From NCBI GenBank assembly GCA_018970145.1, contig JAGWWY010000002.1:186001-250000 (forward strand): 64,000 bases of DNA, written 5' to 3'. Positions 52,656 through 62,062 of this stretch are shown here, piece after piece. Positions within the stretch are counted from its first letter, which is position 1; each line of letters opens with the position of its first letter. The stretch comes from Gammaproteobacteria bacterium (GTDB lineage Bacteria; Pseudomonadota; Gammaproteobacteria; Steroidobacterales; Steroidobacteraceae). Under the pieces are notes generated by a model, which was not told the DNA's origin, searched no databases, and saw only the letters and a list, made by a program, of their open reading frames with translations. The translations under genes were made by a program, and so were the position numbers.

Positions 52656-53570
52656 ATGTCGCGCACGATCGAAATCGTCGAAGTTGGCCCACGCGATGGG
52701 CTGCAGAGCGAGCCCGGCGTCATGCCGACAGCCGCCAAGATCGACTTCATCGAGCGCCTGATCGACGCCGGTTTGCGTCGTCTCGAAGTCACCAGCTTCG
52801 TCAATCCCAAGAAGGTCCCGCAGATGGCCGATGCCGAGCAGGTGCTTGCCGGTCTGAACAAACGCCACGATGTCCGTTACGTCGGACTCGTCCTCAATCA
52901 CAAAGGTTTCGAGCGCGCTGTGGCCGCTGGCTGCAACGAAATCGGTATGGCCGTGGTAGCGAGCGACACCTTCAATCGCCGTAATCAGGGGGTTGGCACC
53001 GACGAGTCGATCACTGCGTGGCTTGAGATCGCTAGAGAGGCCCATGCCATCGGCGTTCGCCCACAAGTGACGGTATCGGCCGCTTTCGGTTGCCCTTTTG
53101 AAGGTGAAATATCCGTTGATCGCGTGATCGAGGTCGCCAAGCGGGTCGCCGAGGCAAACCCGTTCGAGGTCGCTTTCGCGGACACCATCGGTGTAGGCGT
53201 GCCATCGCAGGTCACCGAGATTCTCACCCGCGCTGCTGAGGCGCTGCCTGGCGTGCGCCTTCGCGCGCATTTCCACAACACGCGAAACACCGGTCTGGCG
53301 AATGCTTACGCCGCCGTCGCGGCAGGCGTGTCGGCACTCGACTCGAGTGCGGGAGGCATTGGGGGTTGTCCGTTCGCACCGGCTGCGACCGGTAACATAC
53401 CAACCGAAGACCTCGTCTACATGTTGCAACGGATGGGTGTATCGACGGGCATCGATCTCGACAAACTGCTCGCGACGGGCGAGTGGTTGCAACAAACTCT
53501 CGGGCGCGGTGTGCCTGGCATGTTGCTCAAGGCCGGACGATTTCCTCAATCGACCGCGCAAGCGGCGTGA
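52656..53570 (+). CDS. HMG-CoA lyase-family protein, second copy
   Basis: 304 residues. EVGPRDGLQ, AHFHNTRNTG (metal-binding His pair) and GGIGGCPFAPAATGN (catalytic Cys loop) identify the DRE-TIM lyase family. Probable retro-aldol cleavage of a 3-hydroxy-acyl-CoA such as HMG-CoA or citramalyl-CoA formed by the divergent CoA-transferase. ATG 52656 is preceded by a good AGGAG (CAGGAGG) at the right distance; longer upstream starts are not preferred. First gene of the plus-strand catabolic operon. Confidence 0.87.
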   Translation: MSRTIEIVEVGPRDGLQSEPGVMPTAAKIDFIERLIDAGLRRLEVTSFVNPKKVPQMADAEQVLAGLNKRHDVRYVGLVLNHKGFERAVAAGCNEIGMAVVASDTFNRRNQGVGTDESITAWLEIAREAHAIGVRPQVTVSAAFGCPFEGEISVDRVIEVAKRVAEANPFEVAFADTIGVGVPSQVTEILTRAAEALPGVRLRAHFHNTRNTGLANAYAAVAAGVSALDSSAGGIGGCPFAPAATGNIPTEDLVYMLQRMGVSTGIDLDKLLATGEWLQQTLGRGVPGMLLKAGRFPQSTAQAA

Positions 53571-53677
53571 CCGTTCAACGGTTGATGTCGCGCATCGAAC
53601 GGATTGCAGAGCATGGGGTGAGGCCGGATACTTCGGTCTCTTTGTTTCACCACGGATAGCGAGCCCAAGGGGGGCGC

Positions 53678-55768
53678 ATGTCATATCGATTGGGTGTAGA
53701 TGTCGGCGGCACGTTCACGGACCTGCTGCTAGTTCATGAAAAGTCGGGCCAAGTGTGGACCGCGAAGGTGCCCTCGACACCGGCCGATCAGTCGATCGGC
53801 GTGTTGAATGGGATCCAGAAGGTCTGCGAGCGCGCGGGCATTGATCCTAAGCAGATCGATCACGTGATGCACGGTACGACCGTCGCGACCAACACCGTGC
53901 TGACTGGCACCGGTGCGAAGGTAGGCTTGGTCACCACCAAGGGCTATCGTCAGGTTTTGCAGATCGCTCGCTCTTACGTTCCGGGCGGTCTCGGTGGCTG
54001 GATCATCTACAACAAGTCGCTGCCGATGGCGCCGCTCGCCTGCACCATCGAAGCGGACGAGCGAGTCAGCGCTAAGGGCGAGATCGTGCGCAAGCTTGAC
54101 GAGAAAGCGCTGCGCATCAGCCTGCGCTCACTCAAAAAGCAAAACATCGAAGCACTGACGATTTCTTTGATCAACTCGTTCGCGAACACATCGCACGAAC
54201 AACGCGTCCGCGAGATCGCGATGGAAGAGCTGCCGGGCATGCCGGTGTCGATCTCCTCGGATGTTGTCCCCGAGATGCAAGAGTACGAGCGCACGGTCAC
54301 CACCGTCGCCAACTCCTATGTTCGTCCGCGCGTCGACCGCTACGTCAAGAATCTCAAAGCGAAGCTCGGTCAAGTGGCTGACAAGGTCAAACTGCACATC
54401 CTGCGTTCGGACGGCGGCCTCGCCTCCGCGCAGTCGGCAGCGGATTACCCGGTCAATTTGTTGATGTCCGGTCCCGCCGGTGGCGTGACGGGTGCGTTGT
54501 GGGTCGCCAAGCAGGCGGGTTTCCCGAACCTGCTGACCGTTGACGTCGGTGGGACATCGACCGACGTCGCGCTGATCCAGGGCGGTCAACCGCGCCTGCG
54601 TCGCGAGACGACGGTCGGCGACGTCACGGTTCGCGCCTCGTCGGTGGACATCCGCACGGTCGGTGCGGGCGGTGGTTCGATCGCCCACGTGCCGGAACTC
54701 ACCAAGGCACTGCGCGTCGGCCCCCAATCGGCCGGCGCCGATCCGGGTCCGGCGGCCTACAACCGTGGCGGTACGGAGCCAACCGTGGCCGATGCCAACA
54801 TCGTGCTCGGTTATTTGCCCGAGATGCAAAAGCTCGGCGGTGACATGGAGCTGCGTCGCGATCTTTCGCAGATCGCCGTCAAGAAGGTCGGTGACGCCTT
54901 GGGCCTCAAGGTGAAGGATGCGGCTCAAGGTATTTACAACATCGTCAACGAGAACATGGTGGGTGCACTGCGTCTCGTGTCGGTGGAGCAGGGCTACGAT
55001 CCGCGCGACTACGCACTGATCGCCTTTGGCGGCGCCGGTCCGATCCACGCCAACGCCTTGTCGCGGCTGCTCGGTTCATGGCCGTCGATCATTCCGCCCG
55101 GCCCCGGTGTGCTCTGCGCACTCGGTGACGCCACCACGGCAGTTCGTGACGAACGCGCGCGAACCTACGTGCGTCAGTTCTCTGAGACCTCGGCCAAAGA
55201 AATCGAGAAGATTCTCAAGGAGCTTGCGACCGATGCCTCGAAGGGTATCGAGGCTGAGGGTGTCAAAAAGTCGGAAATGACCACGAGCTATCAGGTCGAT
55301 CTGCGATATCACGGCCAAGGTCTGCGCCTAACGGTCGAAGTCGACCTGAAGGATCTGCAGAAGAAGGGTCTGAAGTCGATCAGCGACAAGTTCGACGCTG
55401 AGCATAAGCGCCTCTTCACTTTCGCGCTGCCGCTCGAGCACGAGCTCGTCACGCTGCGCTCGGCGGTGCAGGGCCAAGGCATCAAGATCAAGCGTCAACT
55501 GCTCAAGAGCGGCGGTTCGAATCCGAAGGCCGCGATCGTCGGCAAGCAGAAGTCCTATATGGACGGCAAGGATGTCACGGCTACCGTTTATGCTCGCGGC
55601 AAACTGCAAGCCGGTAACAAGATCGCAGGGCCTGCGATCGTGATGGAAATGGACTCGACGTCGGTGATCCTGCCGAAGCACACCGGCCACGTCGATAAGT
55701 CTGGCTGCATCCTGATCTACCCCGACAACCACAAGGCGCCCAAGAAGGCAGCCTCGAAGAGGAAGTAA
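53678..55768 (+). CDS. Hydantoinase/oxoprolinase family protein, subunit A (HyuA-like)
   Basis: 696 residues. ASKHA-type ATPase fold: N-terminal LGVDVGGTFTDLLLV, then MHGTTVATNTVLTGTGAKVGLVTTKGY, SDGGLASAQSAADYPVNLLMSGPAGGV and VDVGGTSTDVALI. The family includes N-methylhydantoinase A, 5-oxoprolinase, caprolactamase and acetophenone carboxylase alpha-type subunits. It activates a cyclic amide or a ketone carbonyl at the expense of ATP, together with the B subunit. AAGGGGGG before the ATG is a strong ribosome site. Codon use looks optimised compared with neighbours, suggesting strong expression. Confidence 0.9.
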   Translation: MSYRLGVDVGGTFTDLLLVHEKSGQVWTAKVPSTPADQSIGVLNGIQKVCERAGIDPKQIDHVMHGTTVATNTVLTGTGAKVGLVTTKGYRQVLQIARSYVPGGLGGWIIYNKSLPMAPLACTIEADERVSAKGEIVRKLDEKALRISLRSLKKQNIEALTISLINSFANTSHEQRVREIAMEELPGMPVSISSDVVPEMQEYERTVTTVANSYVRPRVDRYVKNLKAKLGQVADKVKLHILRSDGGLASAQSAADYPVNLLMSGPAGGVTGALWVAKQAGFPNLLTVDVGGTSTDVALIQGGQPRLRRETTVGDVTVRASSVDIRTVGAGGGSIAHVPELTKALRVGPQSAGADPGPAAYNRGGTEPTVADANIVLGYLPEMQKLGGDMELRRDLSQIAVKKVGDALGLKVKDAAQGIYNIVNENMVGALRLVSVEQGYDPRDYALIAFGGAGPIHANALSRLLGSWPSIIPPGPGVLCALGDATTAVRDERARTYVRQFSETSAKEIEKILKELATDASKGIEAEGVKKSEMTTSYQVDLRYHGQGLRLTVEVDLKDLQKKGLKSISDKFDAEHKRLFTFALPLEHELVTLRSAVQGQGIKIKRQLLKSGGSNPKAAIVGKQKSYMDGKDVTATVYARGKLQAGNKIAGPAIVMEMDSTSVILPKHTGHVDKSGCILIYPDNHKAPKKAASKRK

Positions 55769-55771
55769 TCC

Positions 55772-57703
55772 ATGCCTGCAACTATCGTTCAGCGCAACAA
55801 GAAGCCGTTCAAGAAGGTCAAGGTCGACACCGTCACCATCGACATCATCGAGAGCGCACTGCGCAATGCGCGTTACGAGATGGACACGGTGCTGTTCCGC
55901 ACGGCGATGTCTCCGGGCATTCGCGAGCAGCATGACGAGTTCCCGATGATCGCCAACACCGACGGCAAAATGGTCGTTGGTCAGTTTGGTTCGTTCATCT
56001 GGGGCTTTATGAAGGGCTACGATGGCACGATCGAAGAGGGCGATATCTTCTTGACCTCTGACCCGTACTCGGTCAACGGCGCGATCAGCCACGCCAACGA
56101 CTGGCTGATGTTGATGCCCGTTTACCGCGGTGGTCGCATCATCGCTTGGGCGGCGATGTTCGGTCATATGACGGACGTGGGTGGCAAGGTCCCCGGTTCC
56201 TTGCCGACCGACGGCACCACCATCTACGAAGACGGCATCGTCGTTCCGCCGACGAAGATCTTCAGGGCGGGCAAGCTCAATGAGGACGTGCTGCGCGTCG
56301 TGCTGCACAATTGCCGCCTGCCGGAATGGAACCTCTCGGACTTCAACGCGATCACGGCCGCGCTGCGTACCGCAGCGGCCCGCTGCGTCGAGATTTCCGA
56401 GCGCTTTGGCGACGACGTGTTCTATTCGGCCATGGATGCCATGCTCGATCGCAACAAGCGTGCGATGCGAGCTCTGATTCGTCAGAACGTGCCGGAAGCG
56501 AAGCAATTCTTTGAGGACTATATCTGCGACGACGGTCTCAACATGGGACCGTATCGCATCAAGTGCAGCATGTGGCGCGAAGGTGACAAGTGCATCTTCG
56601 ACTTCACGGGCACCGACCCGCAGTCGATTTCCTCGATCAACTTCTTGTTGAACGAGGAAATGTTCAAGATGTTTGCTGGCATCTACATGATCATGGTCTT
56701 CGACCCGCAGATCCTGTTCAACGACGGGTTCTACGACCTGATGGAAGTACGCATTCCGCCCGGCTCGCTGCTAAAGCCCTTGAAGCCCGCTGCGCTCTCG
56801 TGCCGCACGCACGCTCTCGGCCGTATCTTTGACATCTTGGCCGGGCTTCTCGGCCAAGGTAATCCCGACTTTATGTGCGGTGCCGGCTTTTCCGACAGCC
56901 CGCACTTCATGTACTCGGGCTACGACAAGAATGGCGAGTGGTACCAGCTCTACCAGATCACCTTCGGTGGTATACCGGGTAAGCCCTTTGGCGACGGTCC
57001 GGACGGTCACTCGCTGTGGCCGTCGTTCACCAACGTGCCGAACGAGTTCCTCGAGAGCTATTTCCCGCTGCGCATCGACATTTACGAAACCATCGCGGAC
57101 ACCGGCGGCGCAGGTAAGAACCGTGGTGGCAACGGTCTGCGTATCGGCTACCGCTTCCTCGAGCCAGGCGAGATCTCGATCCACGACGATCGTTGGCTTA
57201 CCTATCCTTGGGGAGCCAATGGTGGTGAGCCCGGTGCCCGTAGTCGCAAACTCCTGCAGCGTGCCAACGGCACCGAGGAGTTGCTCCCGTCCAAGATCGA
57301 CCACGTCAAAGTCGAAGCGGGCGACCTGCTGATCGCCGACACCTGGGGTGGCGGCGGTTGGGGTGATCCGCTGGAACGCGACGCCAAGCAGGTGGCGTTC
57401 GATGTCGTTGCCGGTCTTGTGACCGTCGAGGGCGCCAAGCGCTATGGCGTGATCGTCGATGCGGACGGCAATGTCGACGAGACGGCGACCGCGAGCCTGC
57501 GCAAGCAGATGGCAAGCAAGCGTGGGAAAAAGAAGATCTTTGATCGCGGATTTGAGTCGATCGAAGAGCTCAAGTCGCGCTGCAAGGCCGAGACGGGTTT
57601 CGATCCGCCGGCAACGCCGCGCTTCACCAAGTGGGCTGCCGTAGCTGCCGAGGCGATGAAACGCGCTGAAGCGGCGGCGAAGAAGGGCTCGAAGGCTGCC
57701 TGA
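55772..57703 (+). CDS. Hydantoinase/oxoprolinase family protein, subunit B (HyuB-like)
   Basis: 643 residues. HyuB motifs include MSPGIREQHDEFPMIANTDGKMVVGQFGSF, DPYSVNGAISHANDWLMLMPVY, GHMTDVGGKVPGSLPTD and GGAGKNRGGNGLRIGYRF. It contributes the hydrolytic half of the complex with HyuA. It starts 3 bases after HyuA. An intrinsic terminator follows, so HyuAB may be expressed more strongly than the genes downstream. Confidence 0.9.
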   Translation: MPATIVQRNKKPFKKVKVDTVTIDIIESALRNARYEMDTVLFRTAMSPGIREQHDEFPMIANTDGKMVVGQFGSFIWGFMKGYDGTIEEGDIFLTSDPYSVNGAISHANDWLMLMPVYRGGRIIAWAAMFGHMTDVGGKVPGSLPTDGTTIYEDGIVVPPTKIFRAGKLNEDVLRVVLHNCRLPEWNLSDFNAITAALRTAAARCVEISERFGDDVFYSAMDAMLDRNKRAMRALIRQNVPEAKQFFEDYICDDGLNMGPYRIKCSMWREGDKCIFDFTGTDPQSISSINFLLNEEMFKMFAGIYMIMVFDPQILFNDGFYDLMEVRIPPGSLLKPLKPAALSCRTHALGRIFDILAGLLGQGNPDFMCGAGFSDSPHFMYSGYDKNGEWYQLYQITFGGIPGKPFGDGPDGHSLWPSFTNVPNEFLESYFPLRIDIYETIADTGGAGKNRGGNGLRIGYRFLEPGEISIHDDRWLTYPWGANGGEPGARSRKLLQRANGTEELLPSKIDHVKVEAGDLLIADTWGGGGWGDPLERDAKQVAFDVVAGLVTVEGAKRYGVIVDADGNVDETATASLRKQMASKRGKKKIFDRGFESIEELKSRCKAETGFDPPATPRFTKWAAVAAEAMKRAEAAAKKGSKAA

Positions 57704-57733
57704 GGTCTTGAGCCTGACCAGGCCTTGAACGAA

Positions 57734-57773
57734 AGTCCTCGCATCAGAGTATGGTGCGGGGACTTTTTCTTTT
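57734..57773 (+). terminator. Intrinsic terminator after the HyuB-like gene
   Basis: AGTCCTCGCA pairs with TGCGGGGACT and is followed by TTTTTCTTTT. It splits the plus-strand operon; the next gene starts 35 bases later. Confidence 0.85.
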
Positions 57774-57808
57774 GTAACGACACTTGAGAACGTCGAGCGG
57801 GGGAGAGC

Positions 57809-58438
57809 ATGACGGACAAGTACCTCGGAGTGGGTTACGCCAGCAGCCAGATCGGGTTCGGGCGCCGGGCGGCGGTACTGGTGGTCGATTGGCAAGTCGC
57901 CTTCACTGACCCACGCTACGAGCTTGGCGGTCTCGATCGACTGCATCAGGCTCGCGATAACACCGCCGATTTTTTGAAGGTCGCAAGAGAACACGGTTTG
58001 CCGGTGGCCGCGTGTTACACCGCTTACTGCAGCAGCAAGGATATGCCGCTGTGGAAAGTCGCCGCCGTTCGCAAAGAGTTTTTCTACGGCCACGAGTGCA
58101 CGCTCATGGATCCCAAAATCCATGATCCGTCGGACTTCACCTATTGCAAGAATGCTCCGTCGATGTTCTTCCAGACGCCGCTCATCACCTTTTTAGTCAA
58201 AGAAAACATCGATACGGTATTGATCACCGGTTGTACGACGAGTGGTTGCGTGCGCGCCACGATCGTCGATGCCTTCTCCTATGGTTTTCGGGTGCAAGTG
58301 CTCGCCGATTGTTGCGGTGATGCCGAAGAGGGGCCGCACAACGACGCCCTGCGCGATGTCGGTCGGCGCTATGCCGACGTCACCGACCGAGCTTCGGTGG
58401 AGGCGTGGATACGCGCCACCGTTAACCGCGGGCACTGA
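57809..58438 (+). CDS. Isochorismatase-fold amidohydrolase (cysteine hydrolase), copy 2
   Basis: 209 residues. Triad: Asp27 (AVLVVDW), Lys114 (TYCKNAPSMFFQTPL) and Cys147 (CTTSGCVRATI). It resembles N-carbamoylsarcosine amidase-type members in general layout, but is clearly diverged from copy 1 at 50640-51284. With HyuAB upstream, hydrolysis of a carbamoyl or amide product of ring opening is plausible. GGGGAG precedes the ATG. It is 4 bases from the molybdenum enzyme gene. Confidence 0.87.
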   Translation: MTDKYLGVGYASSQIGFGRRAAVLVVDWQVAFTDPRYELGGLDRLHQARDNTADFLKVAREHGLPVAACYTAYCSSKDMPLWKVAAVRKEFFYGHECTLMDPKIHDPSDFTYCKNAPSMFFQTPLITFLVKENIDTVLITGCTTSGCVRATIVDAFSYGFRVQVLADCCGDAEEGPHNDALRDVGRRYADVTDRASVEAWIRATVNRGH

Positions 58439-58442
58439 CGCC

Positions 58443-60626
58443 GTGACTCTCGAAAGTCGGCAACGTCGTCGGCTCCTGCAAGCGGCTGTTGCGGTCAGCG
58501 GCGGTCTCCTCCTGCGTAGTTCGCCAGCAACCGCGCAAGTCAGTGCGCTACCAGATGGTGCGTCCGCCCGCTTCAGTGTTTATCTCGAGATCACACCGGC
58601 GGGACGCATCCGCATCACGAGTCCGCAATCGGAAATGGGCCAGGGTATTCACGATGCGCTCGCCAAGATTCTCGCCGAGGAGCTCGAAGCGAGCTGGGAG
58701 GATGTTGAGATCCTCTCGCCGACAGCCGACGATGCCTTGATCAATCCGATTACTCGTCGTCATCGCACCGCCGCAAGTGAGTCGGTCGTGATCTACCGCG
58801 ATGTCATGCGTCGGATGGGCGCGAGCGCGCGCATGATGCTACAGCAGGCCGCCGCGGATCGATGGCAAGTCGACCCCAGCGAGTGCCGCGCCGAAGCGTC
58901 GGCAGTCCATCATGTCGCGTCGCAACGGCGGCTCGATTACGGTGTCCTCGCGCCGCTGGCGGCCACATTACCGATCCCGGATAACCCTCTTCTCAAGCCG
59001 CGCGAAGCCTATCGCTTGGTCGGCCACTCGACCCCGCGCAAGAATACGCCAGCCAAAGTCACAGGACGCGCCGTCTACGGTATCGACGTCCAGTTACCCG
59101 GCATGCTTTACGCCGCCTTGCGTCGCTCGCCGCTGGTGGCCTCGCGAGTCAAACACTTTGATCGCGCTGCCGCTCTCGCACAACGAGGTGTCGTCGACGC
59201 CTTCGAGATCGACGAAGGTGTGGCCATCGTCGCCAACTCGACCTGGACCGCTTGGCAAGCGGCCAAAGAAATCTCGGTCGAGTTCGACGAGGCGCCCGCC
59301 GAAGCCTTCGATAGTGAAGCCCTGCGCAAAGCCATGCGGGCAGCCCTCGATGCCGACAACGAAGCACGACCCGGACGTGCACTGAGTGGCCCGCCCTACG
59401 ATAGAGCGGCGACCTGGGCGGCGCTGTCCGACGCGCCGCGACGAGCCGAGTGGGTTTACGAAGTGCCGTTCCTCGCGCACGCCGCACTCGAGCCGCTGTG
59501 CGCCACGGCGGTGGTACATGCCGATCGCGCCGAGGTCTGGGCACCCACGCAGCAACCGGATCGGTGTCGCGATGCCATCGTCGCGATCACCGGCTTGCCG
59601 CGTGAGCGCTGCATTTTGCATGTCACGTTGTTAGGTGGCGGCTTCGGCCGAAAATGGGAAACGGACTTCGTGAGACAAACCATCACCATCGCGCGTGAGG
59701 TGGCCCGCCAACGACCCGGAACACCTGTCAAACTCACGTGGACGCGAGAGCAGGACTTTCTGCACGATCGATTCCGGCCAGCGCACACGGCGCGCTCGCG
59801 AGCGGGCTTGAGCGAGGATGGTCGTCTGCTCGCATTGCACAGCCGAATCACCGGCCCGAGTATTTTCTCGTTTCAGAAGCGTAATCTGCCGCCGGGCGTC
59901 GCCGACCCCTTCGCCAGCGGACTATTGATTAACGATTTTTATCGGATGCCGGTTCGACTCGCCGACTATGTAGAGACCAAAGCGCCGGTTCCGATCGGGA
60001 CGTGGCGCTCCGTCGCGCAGTCGCAAAATGGTTTCTTCTCCGAAAGCACCATCGACGATATCGCGACAACCACCCGTCGCGACCCGCTTGCCTTGCGACG
60101 CGAGCTGTGTGCGCACGACCCAAGAGCACTCGCCGTGCTCGAGCGCGCTGCGCTATTAGCACAGTGGGATCGGCCACTACCGAAAGGACGCGGTCGGGGA
60201 ATTTCGTTGAGCATCGCTTACGGCTCGTACTGTGCCGAAGTCGTCGAGGTTCGAGTCACGGGGCAGCGGGTGCGAATCGAGAGAATTACGGCCGTATTTG
60301 ATTGTGGCTTGATGATCGACCCGGGCACGGTCGATGCGCAGATCTCGGGCGGTATCGTCTTTGGACTCTCCGCCGCCCTCGATGGCGAGATCCGTTTCAT
60401 GCACGGCGCGGCAACCGCCCAAAACTTTGACGCGGCGCCAGTGCTGCGTATGCAGCAGGTTCCCGTCATCAAAGTGGAGCTCCTGCGCACCGATCATCCC
60501 CCCGGTGGTGCAGGCGAGGCCAGTGTTCCCGGAGTCGCGCCGGCGCTTGCAGGTGCCATCCACGCGGCTACCGGTCAGCGGCCCCGTCGCTTGCCGCTCG
60601 TTGCCGAAGGCTGGAGTTTCTCGTGA
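58443..60626 (+). CDS. Tat-exported molybdopterin-binding hydroxylase large subunit (isoquinoline oxidoreductase beta-like)
   Basis: 727 residues, GTG start. A twin-arginine signal is present (SRQRRRLLQAAVAVSGGLLL), so it acts in the periplasm. Mo-cofactor motifs: SEMGQGIHDALAKILAEELEA, LLGGGFGRKWETDF, PIGTWRSVAQSQNGFFSES and PPGGAGEASVPGVAPALAGAI, with a Glu typical of the xanthine oxidase active site. The IPTGTWRSV-type segment is close to isoquinoline 1-oxidoreductase and aldehyde dehydrogenase large subunits. These need a [2Fe-2S] subunit; none is encoded nearby. Probable hydroxylation of an N-heterocycle or aldehyde. Confidence 0.85.
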   Translation: MTLESRQRRRLLQAAVAVSGGLLLRSSPATAQVSALPDGASARFSVYLEITPAGRIRITSPQSEMGQGIHDALAKILAEELEASWEDVEILSPTADDALINPITRRHRTAASESVVIYRDVMRRMGASARMMLQQAAADRWQVDPSECRAEASAVHHVASQRRLDYGVLAPLAATLPIPDNPLLKPREAYRLVGHSTPRKNTPAKVTGRAVYGIDVQLPGMLYAALRRSPLVASRVKHFDRAAALAQRGVVDAFEIDEGVAIVANSTWTAWQAAKEISVEFDEAPAEAFDSEALRKAMRAALDADNEARPGRALSGPPYDRAATWAALSDAPRRAEWVYEVPFLAHAALEPLCATAVVHADRAEVWAPTQQPDRCRDAIVAITGLPRERCILHVTLLGGGFGRKWETDFVRQTITIAREVARQRPGTPVKLTWTREQDFLHDRFRPAHTARSRAGLSEDGRLLALHSRITGPSIFSFQKRNLPPGVADPFASGLLINDFYRMPVRLADYVETKAPVPIGTWRSVAQSQNGFFSESTIDDIATTTRRDPLALRRELCAHDPRALAVLERAALLAQWDRPLPKGRGRGISLSIAYGSYCAEVVEVRVTGQRVRIERITAVFDCGLMIDPGTVDAQISGGIVFGLSAALDGEIRFMHGAATAQNFDAAPVLRMQQVPVIKVELLRTDHPPGGAGEASVPGVAPALAGAIHAATGQRPRRLPLVAEGWSFS

Positions 60627-62059
60627 GTTTGCAGCGGGTCGGTTTCTGGTTAGGTGCAAGTCTCTTTTCTTTGATGCTTGCGTGGCCAGCACCGGACGGC
60701 TTATCGCTCGAAGGCTGGCGCGTAGCCGCGCTCACGGTGCTGATCGGCTGCTGGTGGTTCACCGAGGCGGTACCTGTGACGCTCACAGGCAGTCTACCGT
60801 TTCTGTTGCTTCCGCTACTGGGAGTCTCTAAGGCCGAGACGGTCGCCGGGCAATACATGTCACCGGTGCTTTTCCTGATTCTCGGCGGCACGCTCATCGG
60901 TGCTGCCTTCGAAAAATGGAATCTGCACCGACGAGTTGCCTTGTTTGTGGTGTCGCACGCAAACCCGGAGCCACGCTCTTTGCTGTTCGCCGTGATGTCG
61001 GTGACCGCTGTCGTGTCGATGTGGGTCAACAATTCGGCGACCACCGTCATGATGTTACCGATAGCGCTCGCAGCCATCAGCGCCATCGTTCCCAATCTTG
61101 ATGCACCGGAGACGGACGGCCATCGACGTAATTTCGCCGCTGCCATGATCCTCGGCATTTCGTTGGCTTCGAACATCGGCGGGTTCGCCACACCGATCGG
61201 TACGCCCGTAAACTCGATCGCGGTCGGCATTCTCGAGCGTAGTTTCGATACCTCCATTTCTTTTGCGCAGTGGATGAGCTTCGGCGTTCCGTTCATGTTG
61301 GTGATGCTGCCGATCACTTGGTGGGCTCTCTGCCGGGTTACCTTGCCGTTCCAATTCGATGGTGGCTCGCGTGAGTCCATTCGGACAGCGATCGGCGTCA
61401 TGGGGCCGATGGGAACGCCAGAGAAGAGGGTGGTGATCATCGTAAGCGTGGTGGCGCTCGCGTGGGTATTTCAGCCGTTCGTCGAACGACACGTGCCGGG
61501 TATGACCGATGCCGGTATCGCGATCGCGGCGGCTTTGTTGCTGGCGCTGCTGCCTTCGGGCTCGGCTGGCACGGATCAGCCCAAAACGCTGCTCGAGTGG
61601 GAGGACGCGAAACGGGCCCCGTGGTATCTCATCCTGCTGTTGGGTGGCGGACTTGCGCTCGCCGATGCCGTCGTGAAATCGGGTCTGTCGGCGTGGCTCT
61701 CACAGGCTCTTAGCGCCGTGAGCGATTTGCCGTTGCTACCGATGCTGCTCGCGATCGCGTTACTCTGTGCATTGATCACCGAGGCGGCGAGCAACGTTGC
61801 CACTGCCACGATATTCATGCCGATCGCGGCGAGTCTCGCGCTCGGTGCGGGTTATGACCCCGTGCTCGCGGCATTGGCCGCCGCCATGGCGGCGAATCTC
61901 GGCTTTGCGAATCCCGCGGCGACGTCATCCAATGCGCTCGTCTACTCGACCGGTCGTATCCCGATCACGGCGATGCTGAAAGCGGGTTTACTGGTCGATC
62001 TTGTCGGGGCGATCACCATTGCCGCCGTGTGCCTGTGGATCGTCCCCGCCGTGCTGTAA
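60623..62059 (+). CDS. SLC13/DASS-family carboxylate transporter
   Basis: 478 residues, about 11 transmembrane helices. GTG start overlaps the preceding stop. DASS signatures include CWWFTEAVPVTLTGSLPFLLLP, VNNSATTVMMLPIALA, SNIGGFATPIGTPVNSI, ITEAASNVATATIFMPI and ANLGFANPAATSSNALVYS. The SNT-type sodium/carboxylate sites appear in both halves. It probably imports a dicarboxylate or related anion with Na+, possibly the substrate or product of the pathway. Confidence 0.92.
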   Translation: MSLQRVGFWLGASLFSLMLAWPAPDGLSLEGWRVAALTVLIGCWWFTEAVPVTLTGSLPFLLLPLLGVSKAETVAGQYMSPVLFLILGGTLIGAAFEKWNLHRRVALFVVSHANPEPRSLLFAVMSVTAVVSMWVNNSATTVMMLPIALAAISAIVPNLDAPETDGHRRNFAAAMILGISLASNIGGFATPIGTPVNSIAVGILERSFDTSISFAQWMSFGVPFMLVMLPITWWALCRVTLPFQFDGGSRESIRTAIGVMGPMGTPEKRVVIIVSVVALAWVFQPFVERHVPGMTDAGIAIAAALLLALLPSGSAGTDQPKTLLEWEDAKRAPWYLILLLGGGLALADAVVKSGLSAWLSQALSAVSDLPLLPMLLAIALLCALITEAASNVATATIFMPIAASLALGAGYDPVLAALAAAMAANLGFANPAATSSNALVYSTGRIPITAMLKAGLLVDLVGAITIAAVCLWIVPAVL

Positions 62060-62062
62060 GCG

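Noticed and set aside
55328-56506. 392-codon minus-strand frame opposite the HyuA/HyuB junction
   Set aside because: Antisense shadow of conserved HyuA and HyuB coding sequence.
56771-58123. 450-codon minus-strand frame across HyuB and isochorismatase genes
   Set aside because: Shadow frame; it crosses a terminator and two recognised genes, with no domain similarity.
50640-58438. Creatinine degradation (N-methylhydantoinase plus N-carbamoylsarcosine amidase)
   Set aside because: The HyuAB and isochorismatase families fit, but no creatinine deaminase or sarcosine oxidase is present and the CoA-transferase, lyase and Mo hydroxylase are unexplained by that route.
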